NCBI GenBank assembly: GCA_035513215.1
Contig: DATKCK010000058.1
Coordinates: forward strand, 1-17,595
Reading direction: 5' to 3'
Source: DATCZB01 sp035513215
GTDB taxonomy: Bacteria; Pseudomonadota; Gammaproteobacteria; Steroidobacterales; Rariloculaceae
DNA: 17,595 nt
The notes under the pieces were generated by a model. It was not told the origin of the DNA and did not search any database. It saw only the letters and a program-made list of their open reading frames with translations. Shown piece by piece: positions 9,764 through 16,771 of this stretch. The position numbers and the translations under genes were made by a program. Numbering within the stretch: position 1 is the first letter of the stretch; each line of letters opens with the position of its first letter.

Positions 9764-11104
9764 ATGTTTCTGACCAAAAAGGCCTTGCCGCGACGCGCGT
9801 TCCTGCGCGGCGTCGGCACCTCGCTGGCCCTGCCTTTGCTCGATTCGATGCTGCCGGCGTTCGCTGCCGACGGGGCAAGCGCGCCGCCGCGGCTGTCGTT
9901 CATTTACGCCGGCAACGGCATCGTCCACCGGAACTGGACGCCGGCGACGAGCGGCAGGGATTTCGAGCTGACGCCGAATCTCGCGTCGCTCGGCAAGGTT
10001 CGCGACGAGCTCAATGTCATCACGGGGCTTGCGCATCTGGAGGCCGATACGAAGGGCGACGGCACCGGCGATCACCCGCGCGCGTCGGCCGCATGGCTCA
10101 CGGGCGTGCATGCCTACGACCGGACCCGGCCCGGCGTCGAGGTCAGGCTCGCGACGTCGGCGGATCAGATCGCGGCCGGCGTCATCGGCCGCGACACGGC
10201 CGTCGCGTCGCTCGAGCTCAGCATCGATCCGCCGATGCAGGGCGCCTGCGACTCGGGCGATTGCTTCTACGTCAACACCGTATCCTGGCGCAACGAGACG
10301 ACGCCGAATCTGGCCGAGCTGCATCCGCGCGTCGTCTTCGAGCGGCTTTTCGGCGACGGCGGCTCGAGCGCCGAAAGGCTCGCGCGCTCTCGCGTAACGG
10401 GTAGCATCCTCGACTCGGTGCTCGACGAGGCGAGCCGGCTCGCGGGCACTCTCGGCGCCGGCGACACGCGCAAGCTCGACGAGTATCTCGATTCGGTGCG
10501 CGAGGTCGAGCGGCGTATTCAAAGTGCTGAGGCCAAGGGCACGCAGGACATCGCGCTGCCGGAAAGGCCAACGAGTATCCCGGACACGTACGAAGAGCAC
10601 GCGCGCATCATGTACGATCTGCAGGTGCTCGCGTTCCAGGCCGACGTCACGCGGATTACGAGCATGATCGTCGCGCGCGAGCTCTCGGGGCTCTCCTACC
10701 CCAACATCGGTGTGTCGAACGGGCATCACAACGTCTCGCACCACCGCGACGATCCGGATCTGATCGACGAGAAGACGCGGATCGACACCTATCACGTCGA
10801 GCTCTTCGCCGAGTTCGTCGAGAAGCTTCAGGCGACGCCCGATGGTGACGGCAGCCTGCTCGACCACAGCCTCGTCCTCTACGGCAGCGGCATGGGAGAC
10901 GGCAACCTGCACCGTCACGACGACCTGCCACTGCTGACAGTCGGCCGGCTCGGCGGCAAGATCCGCACCGGCCAGCACCTCGTCTACCCCGAGCACACCC
11001 CGATGACGAACCTCCTGCTGACGCTGCTCGAGCAGGTCGGCGCCCACATCGACACGCTCGGCGACAGCACCGGCCGCCTCTCGCCCGACCTGCTCTCGGC
11101 GTAA
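9764..11104 (+). CDS. Tat-exported DUF1552 protein
   Basis: This 446-residue protein carries a twin-arginine leader (PRRAFLRG, residues 9-16, then GTSLALPLLDSMLPAFA), so it is folded before export. The remainder matches the DUF1552 family in length and content. Examples are FIYAGNGIVHRNWTP near the N-terminus, the HPRASAAWLTG segment, and the C-terminal VLYGSGMGDGNLHRHDDLP. DUF1552 proteins resemble the DUF1501/sulfatase-like fold group, are usually encoded next to DUF1592-type cytochromes, and have no established reaction. The ATG lies 2 bp after the upstream stop, with GAGG in the end of that gene as ribosome site, so the pair is co-translated. The stop codon TAA (11102-11104) is part of the first unit of the repeat that follows, so the present C-terminus may have been set by that repeat. 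Confidence 0.9.
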   Translation: MFLTKKALPRRAFLRGVGTSLALPLLDSMLPAFAADGASAPPRLSFIYAGNGIVHRNWTPATSGRDFELTPNLASLGKVRDELNVITGLAHLEADTKGDGTGDHPRASAAWLTGVHAYDRTRPGVEVRLATSADQIAAGVIGRDTAVASLELSIDPPMQGACDSGDCFYVNTVSWRNETTPNLAELHPRVVFERLFGDGGSSAERLARSRVTGSILDSVLDEASRLAGTLGAGDTRKLDEYLDSVREVERRIQSAEAKGTQDIALPERPTSIPDTYEEHARIMYDLQVLAFQADVTRITSMIVARELSGLSYPNIGVSNGHHNVSHHRDDPDLIDEKTRIDTYHVELFAEFVEKLQATPDGDGSLLDHSLVLYGSGMGDGNLHRHDDLPLLTVGRLGGKIRTGQHLVYPEHTPMTNLLLTLLEQVGAHIDTLGDSTGRLSPDLLSA

Positions 11105-11253
11105 ATGGCGGCGTAAATGGCGGCGTAAATGGGGTCAGACCCCTTTCAGGTTCGTAGACGTGCCGCGCGTTCGGGCCAGATTCCGTTGACGAACCTGAAA
11201 GGGGTCTGACCCCATTTACGCCGGACCCCATTTACGCCGACCCCATTTACGCC
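11098..11253. repeat. compound inverted repeat between convergent genes (REP/REPIN-like)
   Basis: A perfect 34-bp inverted repeat has arms at 11122-11155 and 11189-11222 around a 33-bp spacer. Each arm contains the 13-bp mini-palindrome GGGGTCAGACCCC (11131-11143) or its complement (11201-11213). The outer ends are reiterated: GGCGTAAAT occurs at 11098, 11110 and 11122 with 12-bp period, and GACCCCATTTACGCC at 11208, 11224 and 11239. The structure is therefore symmetrical, with three end units on each side. It fills the whole gap between the stop of the DUF1552 gene, which it includes, and the stop of the zinc-finger gene at 11258. No U-tract follows, so it is not a standard intrinsic terminator, though the hairpin could stall convergent transcription. 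It resembles bacterial REP-type extragenic repeats, but no RAYT transposase is present here. Confidence 0.85.
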
Positions 11254-11257
11254 CCAC

Positions 11258-11788
11258 TCAACCGCCAGCCATCCGCTCCTTGATCGCATCGAGATCGAGC
11301 GGCTCTAACTCAGGGCTGAAGAAGCGAATCCGGTCCATGATCTCGGTCGTGTCGAAATAGCCGCCGGCGCACTCGGCGTGAATGTAGCCCGACGGCTCGA
11401 ACCGGTAGCCCTCGAAGTAGACGAGCCCAATGCGCCAGGCATCCTTGTCGATCAGCTCGCGACAGCTTCGGCAACGGGCGCGGCCGGTTGGGGCGCGGCT
11501 TGCGCCGTTGATCCGCGGCACGCGCCGATGCGCGACCCCGAACTCGGCGATCGCGCTGAGCTCGCCGAGGTCTTCGGCCGCAGCGCCCTGGCCTTCAGCG
11601 ATCGCTTCGAGGAAGGGCTCGGGGCGCTTCAAGGCCGTGCAGCGCAGATGCAGCCAGAGCGTCATCTCGCCCTCGCCGAACGCGTTCGGCTGGCGTTCGC
11701 CGAAGCGAAGCTCGTCCTTCTCGATCTTGCCGTCGCAGCCGCGGCATTTCGCCCGGTCGCTCGATGCCGGTTCGATCACGTGTCCCAT
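11258..11788 (-). CDS. twin PARP-type zinc-finger protein
   Basis: The 176-residue protein consists of two PARP-type zinc fingers and little else. Finger 1 has C15-x2-C18-x28-H47-x2-C50 (start KCRGC, end WLHLRC). Finger 2 has C106-x2-C109-x27-H137-x2-C140 (start RCRSC, end YIHAEC). This C-x2-C-x(27-31)-H-x2-C spacing, with an aromatic residue just before the His, is the signature of the zf-PARP family. In human PARP1 and DNA ligase III these fingers bind nicks and strand breaks. No ADP-ribosyltransferase, ligase or nuclease domain is attached. A strong GGAGGAG ribosome site (11797-11803) fixes the ATG at 11788. It lies on the same strand as, and downstream of, LigD and a lipoprotein gene. I infer a small break- or nick-recognition factor serving end joining; binding and partner are untested. 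A stress-related nucleic-acid binder is the alternative. Confidence 0.85.
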   Translation of the reverse strand: MGHVIEPASSDRAKCRGCDGKIEKDELRFGERQPNAFGEGEMTLWLHLRCTALKRPEPFLEAIAEGQGAAAEDLGELSAIAEFGVAHRRVPRINGASRAPTGRARCRSCRELIDKDAWRIGLVYFEGYRFEPSGYIHAECAGGYFDTTEIMDRIRFFSPELEPLDLDAIKERMAGG

Positions 11789-11860
11789 GCGCGGATCTCC
11801 TCCGCTTCCGTGAGCTGATCGAAGGGCGCCCCGGCGAGCACGTCGGCCGGGCGCGAGCCG

Positions 11861-12400
11861 TCAGCGCAACCGCGCGCCCGCCGCCTGTGCCAGCACCCTC
11901 GACGCGTCGATCTCGTCGCGGCCGGCCGCCGTCTCGGCGCTGACCTGTACCATGAAACCACTGCCGTATAACTGTAGCGTGCCGGCCTCGGGCATCCAGA
12001 CGCCGAAATCCGCGCCTGCCACGTCAACCGCTTCGACGTCCGTGTCAGCGAGCAGGTCGCCGAAGGCGTTGTCGCGCGCGCTCGCGCGAAACTCCTCGTA
12101 ACTGCGGTAAGCCGCTGGCGTCACGATCAGCGTAACGACGATGTCGAAGTCCGAGCCCGTTTGCGGCCAGCTGCACATTGGCACCGAGCCGGCAAAACCG
12201 ATGTCTTGACCCGCGTCGGCGCCGATACCGGTCGCGGCTTCGATTTCCTCGGGCGTCAGCAGCTCGCAGGCGCGGATCGACGCGAGGTCGACGCCGGTCG
12301 AGTCCGCCGATGGCGACGAATCTTCGGAACAGCCAATGAGGGCAGAGATCGCGGCGACGCAAACGGCTCCGCCGAGCTGCGTGTGGATGAAGCGTTGCAT
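11861..12400 (-). CDS. small putative lipoprotein, DUF3558-like
   Basis: This is a 179-residue exported protein with a lipobox LIGC (Cys24) after a hydrophobic stretch, followed by a Ser/Asp-rich linker. The mature part opens with ACELLTPEEIEAATG and contains VPMCSWPQ, a pattern I associate with DUF3558-type lipoproteins; the function is unknown. Two Cys in the mature part (in ACELL and MCSW) could form a disulfide. A near-perfect ribosome site, AAGGAGGG (12408-12415), lies seven bases before the ATG at 12400. It sits between LigD (84 bp upstream) and the zinc-finger gene (72 bp downstream) on the same strand. A role in DNA repair is hard to imagine for an envelope lipoprotein, so it may simply share the transcript. 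Confidence 0.75.
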   Translation of the reverse strand: MQRFIHTQLGGAVCVAAISALIGCSEDSSPSADSTGVDLASIRACELLTPEEIEAATGIGADAGQDIGFAGSVPMCSWPQTGSDFDIVVTLIVTPAAYRSYEEFRASARDNAFGDLLADTDVEAVDVAGADFGVWMPEAGTLQLYGSGFMVQVSAETAAGRDEIDASRVLAQAAGARLR

Positions 12401-12484
12401 CAGCGAACCCTCCTTATGGAGGAGCGATTATGGCACTGGCGCAAACGGCTGGTGCGAGTGGGCCCGCGGCGTCCGGGCAGACCG

Positions 12485-14992
12485 CTACAGGTACTCCGCC
12501 AGCCGCTCGAGGCAGCGTGGCAAGTCGGCCGGCTCGCCGAGCACGCCTTCGAGCGGGTCGCTCACTTGCTTCTCGAGCAGCGCGGGCGCCGTCTTGATCG
12601 TGTAGCGGCGCATGTCGAGGCGCGCCGTGACCTGATTCCATCGAAGCGGCATCGACACCATCGCGCCGGGCACGGGCCTCGCGCTGAACGGCGCGACGAG
12701 CAGCCGGCCGTGGCCGTTCTGGAGATAGTCGACGTAGACCTTCCCTTCGCGCGCATCGATCTGGCGCGCGACCGTTGCGATCTCCGGCAGCTCGCGCACG
12801 ACGCAGTTGGCGAGCAGCTCGGCGAGCGCGCGGCTTTGCTCGTGCGTGTAACGCGCGCCGAGCGGGATCAGGACGTGCAGCCCCGTCGAGCCGCTCGTCT
12901 TCGCGTAGTGCGGCAGATCGATGGCTTCGCAGAGCTTGTGAATCACGCGCGCGACGCGAACGACGTGCTCGAACAGCGCACCTTTGGGATCGAGATCGAG
13001 AATGCACCAGTCCGGGTGCTGCAGCGATCCGAGACGCGCCGACCAGATGTGCAACGGTATCGCGCCGAGATTCGCGATATAGGCGAGCCCCTCGGCGCTC
13101 TCGATGACGAAATAGCGGATCTCGCGCTCCGAGCCCTCGCTCCAGAGCGCCTCGAGCCGGATCCAGTCCGGCACGTAAACGGGCGCATCCTTCTGATAGA
13201 ACGACTTGCCGTCGATGCCGTCGGGATAGCGCGTCAGCACGAGCGGGCGGTCGGCCAGGTAGGGCAAAAGATACGGCGCGACGGCACGGTAATAGTCGAT
13301 GAGCTCGCCCTTCGTGTAGCCCTCGTCGGGCCAGAACACCTTGTCGGCGTTCGTGACCTCGGCGCGCTCGGCTGGCGCCTCGGTGATGGCGGGGAGATCG
13401 GGCAAGGGTTTGTCCTCGCCCGGAAGCCAGCAGTCGTCGGGCGCCTTGTCGGTTCGGAGCCGGACGAAAGTCGGCTGGCGCAGGCGTCCCTTGTCGCTAC
13501 GCAGCTTGAAACGGACCTCGACGACGAGATCGGGCTCGATCCAGCGTTCGACGTCGCGTTCCTCGTCGGAGTCGGCGGGCGGGTCGCCGTGGGGCGCCCC
13601 CGTCACGAGCGGTGCGATCTCGTCAAGATCTTTGTCGGCAAAGCCGCCGCCGACGCGGCCCGCGTAGACCCAGCCGTCGACGCCGCGCTGCGCGAGCAGC
13701 AGCGCGCCGAATCCCTGCCGGTGGCCCTTCGGCGCCGTGTAGCCGACGACGGCGAAGTCGTCGTTGTGCTTCGCGCTGACCTTGACCCATTCGCTCGAGC
13801 GGCGCCCGACGTAGGCCGAATCGGCGCGTTTGGCGACGATGCCCTCGAGCCCCATCGTCGTCAGTTGCTCGAACATGGCCGCGCCGGCCGCCTCGATGTG
13901 CTCGGAAACGCGGATCGGGCCGACGGTCGGCAGCATCTCGGCGAGCAGCCGCTTTCTTTCGGTCAGCGGCAATCGGCGCAGGTCGTTGCCGCCGAAAAGC
14001 AGCAGATCGAAGGCATAGAGCGTCGCCGGCCAGCGCACGGCGGCGCGGCTGACGTCGCGCTCGCGCGTCAGCCGGCCGCGCTGCTGCATGCCGGCGAAGC
14101 TCGGCAACCCGTTCTCGTCGTGCACGACGACCTCGCCGTCGATCAGGAAATCGGAATGCGGCAAAGCCTTCAGGACCTCGGCGATCTCGGGAAACACGAC
14201 GGCGAAGTCGTGCCGGTTGCGCGAGATGAGCCGGACGCGGCCGCCTTCCTTGCCGGCGAGCAGGCGATACCCGTCGTACTTGATCTCGAAGACCCAGTCC
14301 GGGTGACTGAATGCTTTCCCCGCCGTCGCGAGCATCGGCTTGACGTCGTCGATGCCGACGTTGGACCTGGCGGCGCCCGCGTCACGGCAGGCATCGGCGA
14401 TTGCGCCCGACGGATCCGCGCCTTCGCCGATCTCCTCGACCGTAAGACCGGACAGCACGGAATCCTCCGGGAGGACTGCGTTGTCGCCCTCGCGCACGTA
14501 GCCGTCGCGTTCCTTGATCAGCAGCCAGTCCTTGGCACCCCGTTTCGTCTTGACGAGCGTGTAGCGGCCGCGGAGCTTGTAGCCGTAAAGGTCGAACAAG
14601 AGCTTGCCGTCCTTCAACCCTTCGTCGAAGTCCTTGAAGGCTTCCCAGCGGCCGCGGTCCCAGACGACGACCGCGCCCGCGCCGTAATTGCCCTCGGGGA
14701 TCGTGCCCTCGAAGTCGATGTAATCGACGGGGTGGTCCTCGACGCGGACGGCGAGCCGCTTGTCGGCCGGGTCCGGCGAGGGCCCCTTCGGCACGGCCCA
14801 TGAGACCAGGACGCCGCCGTGCTCGAGCCGGAAGTCGTAGTGGCGGGCGCGCGCGGCGTGCAGTTGAACGACGAATCGCGAGCCCGTCGAGGCGCGCCCG
14901 CCGAACGGCTCGGGTGTTGAGTCTGCCTTGCGCTTCCTGCGATAAGCCTCTAATTTTGCATTGCTTTTCGTTGCAGCCACCTTCCCGAGCAT
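12485..14992 (-). CDS. ligD: multifunctional ATP-dependent DNA ligase LigD
   Basis: LigD processes and seals double-strand breaks held by Ku. The 835-residue protein has domain order phosphoesterase, ligase, polymerase. The 3'-phosphoesterase (about 30-160) keeps the H-x5-H-x-D cluster (H45, H51, D53) and H87 in VEDHPVDY. The ligase (about 220-530) has the adenylation motif EIKYDGYR with nucleophile K238 and later motifs LIDGEVVV and EGIVAKR. The archaeo-eukaryotic primase-type polymerase (about 545-835) has the metal pair D666/D668 in LDLDPKG, KTSGSTGLH, and a third Asp at 755. All active sites look intact. The frame is open to 15067, and ATGs at 15007 and 14992 are possible. I prefer 14992, which has a GGCGGGA ribosome-like site and leaves a short leader before EAYRRKRKADSTPEPFG. 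It is transcribed away from ku, towards the lipoprotein and zinc-finger genes. Confidence 0.97.
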   Translation of the reverse strand: MLGKVAATKSNAKLEAYRRKRKADSTPEPFGGRASTGSRFVVQLHAARARHYDFRLEHGGVLVSWAVPKGPSPDPADKRLAVRVEDHPVDYIDFEGTIPEGNYGAGAVVVWDRGRWEAFKDFDEGLKDGKLLFDLYGYKLRGRYTLVKTKRGAKDWLLIKERDGYVREGDNAVLPEDSVLSGLTVEEIGEGADPSGAIADACRDAGAARSNVGIDDVKPMLATAGKAFSHPDWVFEIKYDGYRLLAGKEGGRVRLISRNRHDFAVVFPEIAEVLKALPHSDFLIDGEVVVHDENGLPSFAGMQQRGRLTRERDVSRAAVRWPATLYAFDLLLFGGNDLRRLPLTERKRLLAEMLPTVGPIRVSEHIEAAGAAMFEQLTTMGLEGIVAKRADSAYVGRRSSEWVKVSAKHNDDFAVVGYTAPKGHRQGFGALLLAQRGVDGWVYAGRVGGGFADKDLDEIAPLVTGAPHGDPPADSDEERDVERWIEPDLVVEVRFKLRSDKGRLRQPTFVRLRTDKAPDDCWLPGEDKPLPDLPAITEAPAERAEVTNADKVFWPDEGYTKGELIDYYRAVAPYLLPYLADRPLVLTRYPDGIDGKSFYQKDAPVYVPDWIRLEALWSEGSEREIRYFVIESAEGLAYIANLGAIPLHIWSARLGSLQHPDWCILDLDPKGALFEHVVRVARVIHKLCEAIDLPHYAKTSGSTGLHVLIPLGARYTHEQSRALAELLANCVVRELPEIATVARQIDAREGKVYVDYLQNGHGRLLVAPFSARPVPGAMVSMPLRWNQVTARLDMRRYTIKTAPALLEKQVSDPLEGVLGEPADLPRCLERLAEYL

Positions 14993-14999
14993 ATATGAT
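14971..14999 (+). promoter_or_regulatory. candidate ku promoter lying inside the ligD 5' end
   Basis: TTGCAG (14971-14976) and TATGAT (14994-14999) are separated by exactly 17 bp. The -10 differs from TATAAT at one base; the -35 matches TTGACA at only three. Normal spacing would start transcription at about 15006, which is the A of the ku ATG, so the message would be leaderless. No convincing Shine-Dalgarno precedes ku, in agreement with this. The element falls within the first codons of ligD on the other strand. Confidence 0.35.
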
Positions 15000-15005
15000 C
15001 CCGCC

Positions 15006-15890
15006 ATGGCTGCGCGAGCGCTAAGTTCCGCCACAATCGCCTTCGGGCTCGTCTCGATTCCGGTCAAGCTCTATTCGGCCGCCGAATCCTCGGCGCAGAT
15101 CCGCTTCAATCAGATCGATCAGCGCGACGGCTCGCGCGTCAAGCAGCAGCTCATCTCGTCGCAGAGCGGCGAGATCGTGCCGCGCGAGGAGATCGTCAAA
15201 GGCTACGAGTTCTCGAAGGGCCAGTACGTGCTCTTCACGAAAGAAGAGCTCAAGGCCATCGAGGTCGTCTCGAAGTACACAATCGACATCGAGGAGTTCG
15301 TTCCGGCGGGCTCGGTCGAGCGTATCTATTTCGACAAGGCCTATTATCTCGGCCCGGACAAAGGCGGCGCGCGGGCTTATCAGCTGCTCGCCAAAGCGCT
15401 CGATGAGACCAATCGCATTGCCGTCGGGCGCTACGCAGCACGCGGCAAGCAGCACCTGATCATGGTGCGCCCGGTCAGCGATGGCGAGCGTGGCGGGCTG
15501 CTACTCGAGCAGCTCTATTACGCCGACGAGATCCGCGCGTTCGACGAGGTGCCGGTCGACGACGTCGAGGTCAAGGCCGCCGAGCTCGAGCTCGCGAAGC
15601 AGCTCATCGATCAGGGCGCGAAAGAGACGTTCGACCCGACGAGTTACCGCGACGAAGTTCGCGCGCAGATCCTCGAGATGATCGAGCGCAAGGTCGAGGG
15701 CGAGGACATCACGATCGCGCCGCAGGAGCAGCCCGAGCACAAGATCATCGACATCATGGAAGCGCTGAAGGCGAGCCTCGATGCGTCGCCGGGACGCAAG
15801 CCCGCCCAGGCGGCAAAGGCGAAATCGGAAGCGTCGCAGAAGCCGGCTAAGGCCAAGCCGAAGAAAGCCGCGAAGAAGAAGGCGTCGTAA
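15006..15890 (+). CDS. ku: bacterial Ku, NHEJ DNA end-binding protein
   Basis: The 294-residue protein is a homodimeric Ku: it threads onto double-strand DNA ends and recruits LigD. The N-terminus SSATIAFGLVSIPVKLYSA (7-25) and the motif RIYFDKAYYLGPDK mark the Ku core barrel. The helical segment KIIDIMEALKASL, ending near residue 258, is the usual end of the conserved core. The last 36 residues hold 11 lysines (KPKKAAKKKAS at the end), an extended basic tail of the kind that tunes DNA binding in other bacterial Ku proteins. An in-frame start at 14961 adds 15 residues not seen in the family, so I use the ATG at 15006. That ATG lies in CCATGG, which also contains an ATG for ligD on the other strand. 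The MerR-TPR gene follows after 8 bp. Confidence 0.97.
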   Translation: MAARALSSATIAFGLVSIPVKLYSAAESSAQIRFNQIDQRDGSRVKQQLISSQSGEIVPREEIVKGYEFSKGQYVLFTKEELKAIEVVSKYTIDIEEFVPAGSVERIYFDKAYYLGPDKGGARAYQLLAKALDETNRIAVGRYAARGKQHLIMVRPVSDGERGGLLLEQLYYADEIRAFDEVPVDDVEVKAAELELAKQLIDQGAKETFDPTSYRDEVRAQILEMIERKVEGEDITIAPQEQPEHKIIDIMEALKASLDASPGRKPAQAAKAKSEASQKPAKAKPKKAAKKKAS

Positions 15891-15898
15891 CGCCCGAA

Positions 15899-16720
15899 GT
15901 GCGCGAGTACTCGACCCGGGAAGTCGCCGAAATCTCGAGCCTGCCGGAGCAGCAGATCCGCCGCTGGGCGCGCGCCGGCCTCGTGACGCCGGTCAAGGAC
16001 GAAAGCGGGCACTGGCGTTTCTCGTTTCAGGACCTCGCGCTCTTGCGCACGGCCGGCAAGCTGCTCGAAGCGCGGGTCAGCCCTTCCCGCGTCACTCGAA
16101 CCCTGCATGAGCTGCGCGAGCAACTGCCGAGCCGGCCGTTGTCGGCCGTGAGTCTCGTCGTCGCCGGCGGTCGCGTGATCGTTCGCGACCGGATGGCCTC
16201 GTGGGTGCTCGAGTCGCGGCAGGGCGTCTTCGGCTTTGAGATGGAAGCGGCGGGCGCGACTCCCGAGTCTGCGGCCGTATCGCCGGTGCCGCCGAAACGG
16301 CGGGCGACAGAAAGCGCCGATGCGCTTTACCGATCGGCGCTCGACCTCGAGCTTGCGGGCAGGCTGAAAGAGGCCGAAGCGGCCTATAGAGCCGCGCTCG
16401 GAAAGAACGCGAAGCTCGTCGACGCCAGGATCAATCTCGGCCGGCTGCTCCATGCTGCCGACCGCCTGCGGGAGGCCGAGTCGCTCTATCGCGAAGCACT
16501 GGATAAGGCGCCCGACAACCCGCTCGCCGCGTTCAATCTCGGTGTCGTGCTCGAGGATCAGGGCAAAACGCCGGCCGCCGTCGAGGCCTACCGGCGCGCG
16601 ATCGGAATCGACGACGATCATGCCGATGCTCACTTCAACCTGTCGCGCCTGCTCGAGCAAAACGGCGACCGGCAAGCGGCACTGCGCCACCTTGCGCGCT
16701 TCAAGCGCCTGACGCGATAA
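15899..16720 (+). CDS. MerR-type HTH domain fused to four TPRs
   Basis: Residues 3-75 form a MerR-like winged helix-turn-helix. REVAEISSLPEQQIRRWARA is followed by GLVTP, then the wing GHWRFSFQDL and a helix LLRTAGKLLEARVSPSRVTR. A short beta-rich stretch (about 80-115, SAVSLVVAGGRVIVRD) links to four tetratricopeptide repeats (about 137-273). The classic effector or dimerisation coiled coil of MerR proteins is absent, and the TPRs probably provide protein contacts instead. It starts with GTG, 8 bp after the ku stop, without a clear ribosome site, so it is likely translated from the ku message. It may be a regulator of the repair genes or a DNA-associated scaffold for them; both are inferences from position. 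Its TAA stop is joined to an inverted repeat related to the one at 11.1 kb. Confidence 0.85.
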   Translation: MREYSTREVAEISSLPEQQIRRWARAGLVTPVKDESGHWRFSFQDLALLRTAGKLLEARVSPSRVTRTLHELREQLPSRPLSAVSLVVAGGRVIVRDRMASWVLESRQGVFGFEMEAAGATPESAAVSPVPPKRRATESADALYRSALDLELAGRLKEAEAAYRAALGKNAKLVDARINLGRLLHAADRLREAESLYREALDKAPDNPLAAFNLGVVLEDQGKTPAAVEAYRRAIGIDDDHADAHFNLSRLLEQNGDRQAALRHLARFKRLTR

Positions 16721-16748
16721 ATTCGGGTCAGAGCCCAGGCTCTGACCC
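16718..16748. repeat. inverted repeat related to the 11.1-kb element
   Basis: GGGTCAGAGCC (16725-16735) and GGCTCTGACCC (16738-16748) form a perfect 11-bp inverted repeat around CA. The flanking TAAAT of the upstream stop codon gives TAAATTCGGGTCAGA, close to TAAATGGGGTCAGA in the 11.1-kb repeat. The right arm shares TCTGACCCCA with it. It lies between the convergent MerR-TPR and DUF72 genes. There is no T-run after it, so it is at best a weak terminator. Immediately beyond is a second small palindrome, GGGCCGGCCC (16758-16767). Confidence 0.7.
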
Positions 16749-16771
16749 CACGACGAGGGGCCGGCCCTTCT

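Noticed and set aside
12161..14803. 880-codon open frame on the plus strand
   Set aside because: It is antisense to ligD, whose motifs and family length are unmistakable. Long antisense frames are expected in high-GC coding DNA, and the translation is Arg/Ala/Asp/Val-rich without any family motif.
16725..16770. Rho-independent terminator between the MerR-TPR and DUF72 genes
   Set aside because: The 11-bp stem is followed by CCACGACG rather than a U-tract, and the next palindrome is followed only by TTCTCT. I kept it as a repeat related to the 11.1-kb element.
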